Part shown: positions 12,190 through 24,844 of the stretch, piece by piece
Numbering within the stretch: the stretch's first letter is position 1
Layout: every line of letters starts with the position of its first letter
Assembly: GCA_022701365.1 (NCBI GenBank)
Contig: JAKUHH010000014.1
Coordinates: 248,451-312,450 of the forward strand
Direction of reading: 5' to 3'
Source: Mycocentrospora acerina
Lineage: Eukaryota; Ascomycota; Dothideomycetes; Pleosporales
DNA length: 64,000 nt
Program-made: the position numbers and the translations under genes
The notes under the pieces: model-generated
What the model was told of the DNA's origin: nothing
Seen by the model: the letters and a program-made list of their open reading frames with translations, nothing else
Database searches by the model: none

Positions 12190-13579
12190 TCAACGCACAA
12201 TCCCAACGTGCACCACGAAGCCACTTCCTTCTCTCAGTCCTGGGTCGAGTAAACGGTCCGGGACCTGCCAGACGTGAAATTTCTTGTGGAAACTCTTCAG
12301 CCATGCCTCGAAGACATCTGGGGAGCGCAGTTGCTGCGCGATAATGCATAATGTTGGGTTCTGCGTGTCATCATTATCGTCGTCATTGTTGTCGCATCGG
12401 ACGGTGGCGGGTGAACGGAGACGGCAAATCGAAGCGAATGTACTGTTTAGCGGCTCGACCAAAGACTCATTGTAGATGCAGTCACAGGCAATCACCAAAT
12501 CCACGTCCCCCACCGAGGCAACCTCATCCGTCTCCCAATCCAAAGCGCAGACTTGAATCCGGTCATCTTCCGCACTCTGCTGTTTTCCCTTTTGCTTGCC
12601 GCTCGTCTTGTGCGAGCGAGGCAATACGACATGCAAGTTTTCTGCAATATTTTGCTTGAGCAATTTGAGCACGTATGACTGATCTGTGGCGGTGTATCGT
12701 GCAATCTTACGGCCGAGACTCAGGGCGACGATGCCGGATACGCCGGCGCCGAGCTCGAGGGCCGAAGATGACGAGGTGAGGATATTATTGGCGAAGAGAA
12801 AATTGGTGGGCGACGAGATCCAGGACGCGAAGACGGGAGTGACGTTCCATACGACTGTTGAGCGGGGGGAGGCATGTCAGCGGGCTGAGTTGCGGAAGGG
12901 CTGGGCAGGATTGTCACGGGGAGGGGTTTGTGTTTGTTTAGGAGCAATGGCTTGTGTTAGAGTTTGGGATTTGCCGTTTGCACTTGTAGTGTCCAAGAAG
13001 CCTGGGCACGTGTTTTGTCTTCTTTGGGGAGAATGAATGAATGGGTGAATGAATGCAAGACAAGTCAAGGCTCTAATACGGGCCTAGCTGTTCTGGGCCT
13101 CGGTTCACCAAGGCCGGCCAAGAGAAGCTGGGGAAATGAGGAGTCTGGGGCAGTGCACAGCGCGGAGAGCGGGCAGTGGACAATGACAATGGTCAGGACG
13201 TACCTGCACCCGTGGTGCCTGCCTTGCGATCAGAGGTCAGCAGACCCCTAGATTGGTGGATGGTCAGATCGCAGCCTGCGACGGAGATGTCGAGGGTGGG
13301 CGCTTGCGAGACGATGAAGCCTAGCGACTGCGAGGGGATGTCTTGCGAGAAGACGACGAAGGCGTCTGTGGCAGAGTATGAGCTTTACATTGGGAAGTGC
13401 TTGAGAGAGGGCGTGAGGGAGGGTGAGGGCAGGCCAGCGAATCGGATCTTGCTGCGGATCTTAATGCGGAGCAAGATGCGATTGCATGCGACGCGGAGAG
13501 ACAGGTCTTCTTCCCAAGTGTACACACCTTCCTCGGGGTCCGTCACATGCTCCGTGTCGAGCAGGCGGGAGAGATGCAT
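12190..13579 (-). CDS. RKM5: ribosomal protein lysine methyltransferase, Rkm5-like
   Basis: Exons 13579-13528, 13365-13204 and 12854-12190 encode 292 residues. Seen: the SAM-binding motif I ALELGAGVSGIVAL, an ACDCIYNESLVEP motif at the post-strand-4 position, and a VVWNVTPVFASW segment before motif I, all matching the family-16 methyltransferases that include yeast Rkm5. The second intron is 349 nt, long for this window, and the first is 162 nt. The joins keep one continuous frame and restore a typical N-terminal half (AFVVFSQDIPSQSLGF ... LDISVAG). Family knowledge: Rkm5 monomethylates a lysine of large-subunit protein uL1. The exact substrate here is inferred. Its 3' end lies only 32 bases from the TDP1 stop, in convergent orientation. 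Confidence 0.85.
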
Positions 13580-14242
13580 GGCGCAAAGGTCGCGCCTTGA
13601 CTGCGCGTCCAGAAAGGGCCAGGGCGGGATCCTCTGGCTGCGCGGGTGCAGCAACTTGTGCGGCGCAGTGTGCGTGGTGGCAGCAAGCGAAGGGCAGCGA
13701 ATCCGAATGCAGCGTGAGTGGCCTGGGGAACGTTTGGCTAGCTTGGCCAGGCGTTGGGAAGCTGGCTGGCTGTCTGCGCCGGGGACTCGGCTTCACGTGT
13801 GCTGGAGGCGAGGGGGACTATAAGTATACGCGGACTGCAAGCAGCGGTGCACACGAGGGCGAGCGTCCTCGCGACAAGTTGAGCGCCCCCAGCCCTTGCC
13901 CATCCGCAACGGCCCTCAGGTCGAGCCTCGCAGGCCCAGGCTAGCCAGCCCCAGCATCCTCCTCGGCTGCGTCATTGCTCGCCTTGCTTTTCTTGGCCTT
14001 GGCGCGACGACAAGATATAGCTCCAACGAGCGCGCGTCCGAGCTCGCCCAACACTTATCAGCTTCCCGCCATCACCGCTGGCGAAAGCACACACCCATAC
14101 TTGCACATCCTCACCCTCACGCTGTCCAGCCGGCACAGATCCACGGCCTCCCTGCGCACAGCCTGAACAGCAGCCCCCGCCGCCACCCTCCGCCACACCC
14201 ATTGCACTTGCACTCGCACTTGCACATCACCACGCCGGCACC
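13580..14242. other. divergent promoter region RKM5 / acyl-CoA synthetase
   Basis: This is a 663-bp GC-rich gap between two divergent starts. It contains TATAAGTA at 13819-13826, oriented toward the acyl-CoA synthetase and about 417 bp before its ATG, and a long C-rich leader just before 14243. No open frame in it shows protein-like conservation. Confidence 0.5.
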
Positions 14243-16388
14243 ATGACGCAGGACTGGAAGAAGCTGAAGCCCCAGGCGCAGATGACGAAGCGCGGGCCCT
14301 TCACAACAGAGGTTTCCGACGTGCCCAAGACTGACGGCGAGACGATACCACGCCGCAACATTGCCGCCAAGGATGGCCTCCACCTGGTCCCCGCCGGCAC
14401 AGAGGTCAAGACGCTGTACGACCTGCTGCGCTACTCGTCGTCCAAGTTTGGGAACGCAAAGGCCGTGGGCTCGCGCCGCATCATCAAGATGCACGAGGAG
14501 ACGAAGAAGGTCAAGAAGATGGTCGACGGCGAGGAGGTCGAGGTGGACAAGAAGTGGAGCTTCTTTGAGCTGAGCCCTTACAAGTACAACAGCTTCGTCG
14601 AGTTTGAGCAGACGTGTCTGGCGGTCGGCTCGGGGCTGCGGACCCTGGGCCTGGTGCCCGAGGACAGGCTGCACCTGTTTGCGGGGACTAGCATGCAGTG
14701 GCTGGCCTCAGCGCACGGTAAGCACGTCCTGGTGCAGTGGTTGTAGGTAGATGCTGATGGCTTGTTTGCAGGTGCCCTGTCGCAGTCCCTGGCCATTGTG
14801 ACGGCCTACGACACGCTCGGCGAGCAGGGTCTGAAGCACTCGATGCAGCAGACCAAGGCCAAGGTCATGTTCACAGACCCCGAGCTCCTGCCCAAGCTGG
14901 TGAAGCCCTTTGACGAGGCCAAGGACATCCAGACGGTCATCTACAGCACCAGGAACGATGTCGAGCAAAAGCACATTGATGCCCTCACGAGTGCGCACCC
15001 CCACATCAAGGTCTTGAGCTTTGACGAGCTCGTCCGCCTCGGCACTGAGAACCCAGTCGAGCCCACTCCCCCCAAGGCCGACGATCTTGCATGCATCATG
15101 TACACATCTGGGTCCACGGGCACACCCAAGGGCGTCATGATCAAGCACAGCAACGTTATTGCCGCGAGTAAGTCACATTGAACATTCCACAAATTATGCC
15201 ATCTCTAACAAGCACAGTTGCTGGCGTTGACACCATTGTTGGCAGGTACCTCGGCCCTGGCGATGTTCTCATTGCCTACCTCCCCGCTGCGCATATTCTC
15301 GAGTTTGTCTTTGAGAACGCTACCCTGTTCTGGGGTGGAACTCTGGGCTACGGCACCATTAGGACGCTCTCGGACAACTCTGTGCGCAACTGCGCTGGTG
15401 ACATCCGCGAACTGAAGCCTACAGTCATGGTTGGTGTGCCCCAAATCTGGGAAACAGTCAAGAAGGGCATCGTTAGCAAGGTCGAGGCAGGTAGCGCAAT
15501 CACAAAGAAGGTCTTCTGGGGCGCTTTTGCTGCCAAGAGCTTCCTCCTCGGTGCTGGACTGCCTGGCACTGGACTGCTCGACTCGATTGTGTTCAACAAG
15601 GTCAAGGAGGCTACAGGTGGTAGGCTTCGTATTTGCTTGAACGGTGGAGGTCCTATTTCCAAGGAAACCCAGCGCTTCATTTCTATTGCCATCACCCCCA
15701 TGATCAACGGTTATGGTCTGACGGAGACATGTGCCATGGGTGCAGTCATGGACCCTCTCGCCTGGACCGAACATGCTCTTGGTGAACCCCCTGCGTCGAT
15801 TGAAATCAAGCTCGTTGACTTTGCCGACGCCGGCTACTTCTCCACCAACTCGTCCCCACAAGGTGAGATTTGGATCCGCGGCGGCGCCGTCGTTGCGGGC
15901 TACCTCGACATGCCCGAAGAGACAGACGAGGCCTTTACCAAAGACGGCTGGTTCAAGACAGGCGACATTGGTGAGTGGGATACTGACGGTCATCTCCGCA
16001 TCATCGACCGCAAGAAGAACCTTGTCAAGACATTGCACGGCGAGTACATTGCGCTGGAGAAGCTCGAGTCGGTGTACCGCAGCGCCTCGATTGTTGCAAA
16101 CATTTGCGTCTACGCAGCCGAAGACCGCCAAAAGCCCATTGCCATTATCGTGCCTGCTGAGCCTGCGCTCAAGAAGCTCGCCTCAGAGCTGGGCGTGCAG
16201 GGCAACGGAATCGAGGATCTCGTGCATGACAAGAAGATCATCTCGGCCGTACTGAAGCAACTTCAGACTGTGGGGCAAAAGGGCGGGCTCGCAGGCTTTG
16301 AAACCATCGAGGGTGTAGTAGTGGCTGACGAGGAGTGGACGCCTCAGAATGTGAGTTTTTCTTTTCTTTTCCCACCCATCTTTCTCTC

Positions 16389-16435
<47 letters not shown>

Positions 16436-16596
16436 GACCATACATACAAATGAGTATTTCAAACGAAGATTTCAATTTACTGACTCTTAATTCTCCTCAA
16501 ACACAGGGCCTTACGACTGCGGCACAGAAACTCAACCGAAAGGAGATTTTGAAAAAGTACCAGAAGGATGTTGACCGTGCGTACGGTCGGTCGTGA
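14243..16596 (+). CDS. long-chain fatty acid-CoA ligase (acyl-CoA synthetase)
   Basis: Exons 14243-14717, 14772-15167, 15218-16350 and 16507-16596 encode 697 residues, the normal size for fungal Faa1/Faa2-type enzymes. Seen: the AMP-binding P-loop YTSGSTGTPKG near residues 269-279, a GYGLTETCA motif, the WFKTGDIGEW motif and IDRKKNLVKTLHGEYIAL near the C-terminal catalytic lysine region. Role: ATP-dependent activation of long-chain fatty acids to acyl-CoA through an acyl-adenylate. The short fourth exon supplies the tail LNRKEILKKYQKDVDRAYGR. No clear N-terminal signal or C-terminal peroxisomal SKL is present; the protein ends YGRS. The last intron (156 nt) carries a long TC repeat. It converges on the acyl-CoA-binding protein gene. 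Confidence 0.95.
16381..16432 (+). repeat. (TC)n microsatellite inside an intron
   Basis: A run of about 52 bases of TC dinucleotides with a few TTTC interruptions lies in the third intron of the acyl-CoA synthetase gene. It may act as an oversized polypyrimidine tract and is likely to be length-variable. Confidence 0.9.
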
Positions 16597-17560
16597 GGTG
16601 TGAGGTGTGAGTTGTAAGGGTTGGGAGTGTGTCGAGGACGAAGATGAGTATGAGGATGAGGATGAGAATGAAGACGAGAATGAAGATGAGACGATTTTCT
16701 AGGCGGGGAAGTAATGAATATGCGGATTCGGGATTATGCTGCGCTGCGTTGTGCTGTGCTGTGCTCTACTCTGCTCTGATCTACTGTACTGTACTGCGTA
16801 AGGGAGCTTCTTAAGCTTTCATATGTGTGTGTGTGTTTGTGAAAAGGGGGGGTGGTGTGTATGAAATACAAAGTACACCATTTGTTTTTCTTCCTCTCTC
16901 TCTCTCCCCCCCCCCTCTCTCTCTCTCTCTCTCTTATTCTCCCTACCATTTTTTTTCGTAGGTGAGTGAGTGTATGTAGGGAGAAGCGAGTTGCTTTGAT
17001 GTTTTGATGTGATGAAATGCAATCTATAAGGAAGGCTAACAGAATCAGAATGTCCATTCATGTACATCCATGTATATCTATGTATATTTCTATGTGTATG
17101 TGTATGTGTATATGTGCATGTGTATAGCATTTCCAACAATAACAACAACAATAACAACAATAACAACAACATGGACATTTTTATTCTTCTCTCTGATTTT
17201 TTTCTTCTTCTTCTTGTCCAATTGTGCAGTTGGGAGACCCATCGTCGTTCATGTATGGGGTTGGAGGTTGGAGGATCTTGATGGAAACGGAATGATGTAT
17301 GTGTGTGTGTGTGTGTTTTGTCTGTGTATTCATTTATTTATTAGAAGATATGATGTTTGGTATCTCGTTGTATTTCTTTCACTTCACTTCACTTCACCTC
17401 ACACGTGCACTTGCAACATCAACACTGGTTGATAGAATCAACTCAAGTCATTTGTTTGCTTGTTTGTTCATTTATTCAGACTACATATTATGTTTCCCCT
17501 CTCCTTCTTAGTGTATGTGTCTATCAACATCCTTGTCTTTGATCTACATCCACATCGAGT
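16597..17560. other. convergent intergenic region rich in microsatellites
   Basis: The region lies between the stops of the acyl-CoA synthetase and the acyl-CoA-binding protein. It holds GAGGATGA repeats near 16640-16690, a CT/C tract at 16891-16934, a TATG/TGTA tract at about 17064-17125, an AAC/AAT triplet tract at 17135-17170, and TG runs near 17297-17320. No coding frame is supported. Confidence 0.7.
17135..17170 (+). repeat. (AAC/AAT)n triplet repeat
   Basis: Twelve triplets of AAC and AAT alternate in the convergent 3' region after the acyl-CoA synthetase gene. Confidence 0.85.
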
Positions 17561-18131
17561 CTAGTTATCGTGCTTGGCAAGCAGCTCCTGTCCCAACTCA
17601 ATGTACTTGTCCTCGGCCTGCTTCTGCGTGAGGCCATCCTCAACAACTTCGCCCCACTTCTTGTATTTTGCCTTGCCCTGTGAGGTTGTGTTAGCATTGG
17701 TCCTGTTTTCAGCAGTGCTTCGCAGGTGGTTGTTTTGGCAGTAGAGAGAGGGTGGGTAAGCGAATGATAAAAGGTAGCAAACGTACAGCCAAATCAAACA
17801 TGCCAGGCTTCTTCGCGGCAGAGTAGTCCTTTTCCTCTGCGACCTTTGCGTAGGCGTACAACTATAACAAAACATCGCGTTAGTATAGATTCTTTGCACG
17901 TGATGATTTCCCTCCCTGTTCTATCCTTCATCTTCTTCTTCTTCTCTTACACAAATGCTACAAAAACCAAAAAAAAAAACACAACACAAAACGAGGAGGA
18001 AAGGGATGCATGGGAGAAAAACGTACGTGCAGCTGTTGGTCGTTGGTTGGCCCTTGCTTTCCGGCTGCCTTGAGCTTCTCGCCCATGGCGCTGACCTTTT
18101 GGTACGTTTCTGTGTATTGGGCGGAAGGCAT
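17561..18131 (-). CDS. ACB1: acyl-CoA-binding protein
   Basis: Exons 18131-18027, 17861-17787 and 17677-17561 encode 98 residues, close to the 86-105 of this family. Seen: LYAYAKVAEEKDY, AAKKPGMFDLAGKAKYKKW and the terminal helix QAEDKYIELGQELL, which form the four-helix acyl-CoA fold; the Tyr and Lys residues in those blocks contact the acyl-CoA headgroup in known structures. Role: small cytosolic carrier of medium- and long-chain acyl-CoA esters that hands them to acyltransferases, elongases and oxidation enzymes. The introns (165 and 109 nt) interrupt between helices. It sits tail-to-tail with an acyl-CoA synthetase that makes its ligand. Confidence 0.95.
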
Positions 18132-18823
18132 GGTGGGTGGTAGTTGCTGTTGTTGCTGTGGTGGTGGTAGAGGTGTTGTTGTTGTGAGAGGAAATGCGGA
18201 AGCTTGTTGGGAGAGGTGTGTTGTTGAAAGATGACGATGGTGGGGTAGCGTAGCGTTAGCGGGATGCAGCAGGTTTGGTTGGTGGATGCGTTGTGGCAGG
18301 TGAGGTGAAGTGGGGTGGCGGGGCGAGGGGCGGCGTGTGTGCCTGTGGGCTAGATGATGCAGGTGGGGCAACATGGAAGTGGAAACATAGCCATGGATAG
18401 ACGTGGTTCACTGCTCAACATGAACAGTAGCGGCTTAACTGAAGTGTGCTCTGCAACATCCGAATCGCTTAAAAATTGCAATCCACAGGATTCGATGTGT
18501 TTGTCTGTGTATGAAATAAATGGTATTGTAGTGATATTGTAGAGTACCAGAATGTCTTGAAGCTGACTATTCGTGCGATGCTTCAGTAGTATTTGGACTC
18601 CTTTCTGCCCTCTCTGTACATTCGGGTATCGTTTCCGCCGTCTATGCGAGCGAGAAATGTTTACAGGCCTTTCCTTGTTCTTCCACTTCTTCCTCTTCCT
18701 CTGCCTCGGTTCCTCCTTCATCATGTCTCCTAACCAATGACAACCGTCTGAATTGTGAATGTTAAAAAGAAAAATATATGTAGAAGATATTCGCCGCGCC
18801 TCGTTTCAGACTCAAATCGAGTT
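18132..18823. other. intergenic region between GAL7 and the acyl-CoA-binding gene
   Basis: A 692-bp gap between two minus-strand genes, serving as the 3' region of GAL7 and the promoter of the acyl-CoA-binding gene. It contains short GTT/GGT triplet runs at about 18135-18190. No coding frame with conserved features is seen. Confidence 0.5.
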
Positions 18824-20327
<1,504 letters not shown>

Positions 20328-20394
20328 GGTGCAGGCGAGAGAGGGGAAAGCGACAATGTGCGGCAAGACGTCGACGGAGGCCCGGCGAGGATTG

Positions 20395-20402
20395 TATATA
20401 TA
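20395..20402 (-). promoter_or_regulatory. TATA-like element of GAL7
   Basis: TATATATA lies 68 bases upstream of the GAL7 ATG at 20327, in the 468-bp divergent promoter shared with the YIP1-family gene. Position and sequence fit a TATA box, although use of it is inferred. Confidence 0.4.
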
Positions 20403-20681
20403 CTGCGGGATGCATCGACGTGTGCCGGGGGCCACCAGCAGTTGGGGGCAGTGGCCGACGTTGTCCCATGCGCGGCGAGGCAGCTTTGGGCTGGGGGGCG
20501 GAACACTAACTGCAACCAGTACCGCACCCAGGGCCGGAAAGCTCCAGGCTGGCTTCACCGTTGACAGAGCCTCATCCACGAGAGAAGCCTACCGCCGCCG
20601 CCGCCGCCAGCCCGCCCGCACAGAATTCATCCGCGCTCCGCTCTCGCCGGGACAGTGACTGCGAGTGTGACCGTGACCGCG

Positions 20682-20722
20682 ACCAGGCCCAGGACCAGGA
20701 CCAGGACCAGGACCAGGCCCAG
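20682..20722 (+). repeat. CCAGGA hexamer repeat in a divergent promoter
   Basis: About seven CCAGGA/CCAGGC units sit 75-115 bases upstream of the YIP1-family start, probably in its 5' leader. Confidence 0.85.
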
Positions 20723-20795
20723 CTGACCCGTCGCGGTGCACGACCGACCAGGGACGACTGCCCGTCGACCACTGACGACTGACTGACGACCGACC

Positions 20796-21806
20796 ATGGC
20801 GGCAATGCTGCCGAGCGCTGCAACGTCGAGCAGCCCCTACGACGACGCGGTGGAGCGGGACCTCATCGACCCCGACGATGGTACATTGCACCTGCCTACC
20901 GCTCTCTAGCCCCCCCTCCTGACCAGTCCACAGCGACCCTCGACGACCTCGACGACCCGCTGCAGGGAACGTCGGACCGCGCGCCGCTCACGGGCGCCAT
21001 CAACACGCAGGCCTACCTGACGTCGACCATCCCGGGCGAGGACCGCCGCGCGGCCACCAACACCATCGACGAGACGGTGTGGGCCACGCTGTCGCGCGAC
21101 CTGCTGGCCATCTGGGAGAAGATGAAGCAGGTGCTGTACCCAAAGTACCTGCTGGGCGGCATGATGCAGCGCGGCGGGGGCATGGGCGCAGCCGAGCGCG
21201 GCGAGGCAGACGGCTTTGCCAGCAACATCAGGAGCCTGGCTGGCCGCTGGCCTGACGCCGACGCGCTGCTGCAGAGCGGCATGAGCGAGGGCCTGCGCGA
21301 CTGGGACCTCTGGGGCCCGCTCATCTTCTGCCTGCTGCTAAGCCTGTTCCTGTCGCGTGGCGCAAAGGACTCGCAAAAGGACCTGGTGTTTTCCGGCGTC
21401 TTCGCCATGGTGTGGATTGGCGAGGCCGTCGTGACGCTGCAGATCAAGCTGCTGGGCGGGAACATGTACGTTGCCTTGAGCTGTTAATATTGCTACCACA
21501 CCACTACCATCACTACTACTACCACCACCACCTAACACCTACTGACTCAATACCAGCGCCTTCTTCCAGTCCGTCTCCATCATCGGCTACACGCTCTTCC
21601 CGCTCGTCATCGCGGCGCTGCTCAGTGCGCTGGGCATCCCGACCATTGTGCGCGTCCCCGTCTACCTCGTGCTCATTGCCTGGTCGCTCGCGGCGGGCGT
21701 CAGCATCATGGGCGGCTCGGGCGTGGTGAGGAACCGCGTGGGCATTGCCGTGTACCCTCTGTTTGTCTTTTACATTGCGCTGGGTTGCATCTGCTTCATC
21801 AGCTAG
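20796..21806 (+). CDS. YIP4: YIP1-family Golgi membrane protein (Yip4/YIPF6-like)
   Basis: Exons 20796-20880, 20934-21465 and 21557-21806 encode 288 residues. Seen: an acidic cytosolic N-terminus (PYDDAVERDLIDPDDATLDD), a segment TVWATLSRDLLAIWEKMKQVLYP, then DWDLWGPLIFCLLLSLFL, which opens a C-terminal block of about five hydrophobic spans including SVSIIGYTLFPLVIAALL. The DLWGPL and GY-x-LFP motifs are hallmarks of the Yip1 domain. Role: these multispanning proteins of the Golgi and ER bind Rab GTPases and support vesicle traffic. The assignment to the Yip4/YIPF6 branch rests on overall pattern and is less certain than the family call. The ATG has a good context (GACCATGG). Confidence 0.9.
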
Positions 21807-22987
21807 CGCATATATATATATATGTGTGTGTGTGTGCGTGTGTGTGGGTTTGCGTTTGCTGGCCTTGTATGAGTAGCTGAGGAGGGTCTTCTGGAATTGT
21901 TGCTATTAGTATTGGTCTTGTCATGGTTATTGGTGTTGGTATTAGACCACGCCAGGCGTTGCTACGGGAGGGATCATAGTCGCAGCAGACATGAATACGG
22001 CGCAGACTGCTTTCCAGACATGACATTCGCCTTGTAATTGAACGTAGCTTGGAGAATGCAGACATGCTCCCAGCGAATGTCTGGCAACTGCACGCAAGAA
22101 GCACAAGCAGAGCCAGAATGAGAATCAGACCTCGAATCAACCCCAGCGTCAGAAGCAGCATTGGAAGGAGAAGCAGAAGCAGCACTAGAACGAGGAGCAC
22201 AAGCAGCACTTGAATGAACAGCACAAGCAGCACGTGAGTGAAAAGCACAAGACAAAGACACGGGCACCACAGTAGCCGCAAAGGTCCCCACTTGGTCATT
22301 GGGCTTGCCGTCTGCCAGCACCGCGAGGCACCATGTCGACAAGCGCCAGCAGTCTTGCACGTCAACCCCGACTCACCGCCCGCTGCTTCTGCTCCTGCCT
22401 CTGCCTCTGCTTCTGCACCCTGCCGTCTGCCTCTGCCCAACGCCTCGTCTGCTGACTGGCCATTCCCTCTTCCCTCACGCCCCCAGCCCATCGTTGTGGA
22501 GACTGGCGCGCTGTTAAATTGTGTCGACTGCGCTTGGACGGGCTCCACTGAACCACGCACCGCGAACCACGCCCAGCAAACCCTCAGCTTTTCTCCCGCG
22601 ACCCATTTGCTCTCGCCAGCCCGCCGGACCGGCTACTTCTGCAGGGCCTCTCGCGCACCGCCTAGCACCAGCTGCAGCACACCACACTTTCCGCCACCAC
22701 CACCACCACCACCGCCCGCCCGCCCGCCTGCCCGCCGCTGAGCCTCCCCCAAGCACCACCTCCGCTGTCGTCGTCCGCCGTGGCTGGCTCTTCACTGGCT
22801 ACGGCAGTTGCACCGTTGCCCCTCCACCCTGGGCACACTGTACTCCCCGCTACCACCACAGTCCACCGCCGCCCTCACAACGCCCCCCAATCGCCCAGCG
22901 CCCACCACTCACCTGCTGCGCCTCACCTCCCCCCACGGCGCCTACAACGTCCCCACCCACCCGGCCAACACCCACCGCAACACAACC
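21807..22987. other. intergenic region with Gln/His-codon-like repeats
   Basis: It lies between the YIP1-family stop and the Yrb2-like start. It contains TA/TG dinucleotides at about 21810-21847, imperfect AGCACAAGCAGCAC-type repeats at about 22140-22245, CTGCCT-type repeats at about 22378-22436, and a CCACC/CCCG run at about 22688-22735. The 250-codon minus-strand frame here is Leu-rich only because of the repeats. The last 500 bases are probably the leader of the next gene. Confidence 0.6.
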
Positions 22988-24844
22988 ATGACACGTCCCT
23001 CCGATCTACCAGATGCGGCTGCTCCAGCCATCGCCGCCACTGCTGCACAACACAACGGCGCAAAGCCTGAGCCCACATCCCCGGCACGGAGCGACAAGAG
23101 CAGCGACAGCGAGGGCAAGCCGGTGCGGGACAAGCTAAAGGAGACTCGCATTGATGCGCAGACCACTGCAGACCACTCGATGAACGACGTCCCCAACGGC
23201 AGCACCCTAGCAGTCGACCAGAGCGCCTCGGGATCAGACACTGACCGAGGGCGGCTACAGAAGAAGCGCAGCCGGGAAGACTTTGAACAAGACATCGAGG
23301 CCGACAAGCACCCGGAGAAAACGGAGCGACACCGACGTAAGAAGTCGAGGGATATTTCCAGGGATCTCGACGAAGGCTCTCTCGCAAAGTCTGCATCCAC
23401 CTCGGTCCCACGCATTGAGGAGCACGACGGAGACGAGCACATGACCTCGCCTGACAAGCCCAAGTCTGTCGCGTCCAGAGACGTTGCTGCAGACTCGATC
23501 ATCAAGAACAAGCGCACACGCGACCAGGTGGAAGAGGGCACTGATACTACGGAGAGTGGCTCAGCAAGTGCATCTGCTAATGGCAAGGTGCTCCCACCCG
23601 CAAAAGAGGAGCGCGACTCCAAGCGCCCAAAGGACGAAGTGCCGGCTGCCACAGATGCAGCCAAGTCGCAAACCAAGGTATGCGCCATCTTGGATGCTCT
23701 TGCCTCTATGCACATGACTCACAATACACATGTAGATACCCGCAGGGAGTGGCTTCTCAAATACGTCCGCCGCATCGCCCTTTGCCGCCATGCTGTCCAA
23801 GTCGCAGGCCCCAAAGACCACCGATAAGACAGAGAGCATCTCTGCTACCTCGGACGACAAGTTCAAAGCTTCCGCCTTTGGTGGCTTTGCAAGCTCTACA
23901 ACTTCTCCTTTTGGCGGACTCGCCAAACCCGCCTCAGACTCGCCATTTTCTGCAGCGGCTGGTACCAAGCTGACCTCGTTTGCTGGAAGTATAGCATCAG
24001 CGCCGGCGACTGGAGGTGGATTTGGCGCTCTCGGCAGTTCTAGCAAGTCAGTGTTTGGCGGAACCTCATTTGGTTCTTCGTTAGGGGGCGGTTTCTCGGG
24101 CCTAGGTGGACTTAAATCCAGCACGTCGTCTTTCGCGACGCCTGGATCGTTGGCAATCACAGGCCTCAATTCGAAGCCAGAGAGAGCCTTTGGTGCGCCT
24201 GGAGACAAGACTGAGGACACCGACGATTCTGACGAGGACAATGACAATGACGACGACGCGGAGAAGAACACCACAGAAGAAGAGCGGCGATCAAGTAGCC
24301 ATCTCCTGTCACAGCGTAAGTCGCAGTCTTCAACCACTCACATCTCTCTATACTAACTCGATCGCAGCGACTGAAACCGGCGAAGAGGGCGAGACTACCA
24401 TCTGGGCTGGCCGCGCAAAGCTTTATACCATGGATGGCAAGGGTGCGGAACGGTCATGGAAAGAGCGCGGTACAGGAAACTTCAAATTCAACATCACTCT
24501 TGATGAGCCAAAGAAGGCACGCTTCGTTCTTCGTGCAGACGGCACACATCGCTTACTTCTGAATGCTGCTGTCACTCAGCAGATGGTTTTTGGAGGCGAT
24601 TCCCACGGCGCGAAGCCCAAGGACGTGCGGTTACTGTTCAACTCGCCCACTACAGACGGGGAGTTGGAGATGCACCTGCTCAAGGTATGTAAAAGTCTTG
24701 ACATGCTGGTAAAACATAATTTTTATCAAGACGAGAAAAAATTAATTAATTAGTCGAGCAACGCTAACTCTATGACAGATGAAGGCAGAAAACGCCGTCA
24801 AACTCTGGGAGGTAGTTACTCGCATACAGGAAACAGAGTTGTAG
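22988..24844 (+). CDS. YRB2: Ran-binding domain protein, Yrb2/Hba1-like
   Basis: Exons 22988-23677, 23736-24315, 24368-24684 and 24779-24844 encode 550 residues. Seen: a charged, disordered N-terminal half with basic clusters such as KKRSRE and RHRRKKSR (likely nuclear localisation), a middle rich in FG and GGF dipeptides (about residues 240-390), an acidic stretch, then a RanBD1 domain from about residue 425 to 545 with TIWAGRAKLYTMD, WKERGTGNFKFN and RLLLNAAV. Role: Yrb2/Nup50-type cofactors bind Ran-GTP and aid Crm1-dependent nuclear export. The 66-nt last exon completes the final helix (ENAVKLWEVVTRIQ). An in-frame ATG-less extension upstream is Pro/Thr/His-rich and was left out. Confidence 0.9.

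Noticed and set aside
15205..16131. 308-codon minus-strand open frame inside the acyl-CoA synthetase gene
   Set aside because: Antisense shadow of a well-supported exon.
21799..22560. 253-codon minus-strand frame rich in Leu and Val
   Set aside because: Composition follows from AGCAC/AGAAG repeats. There is no start context and no domain.
22808..22987. 60-codon in-frame upstream extension of the Yrb2-like protein
   Set aside because: Pro/Thr/His-rich low complexity. The ATG at 22988 in ACCATGA context gives a normal-looking N-terminus.
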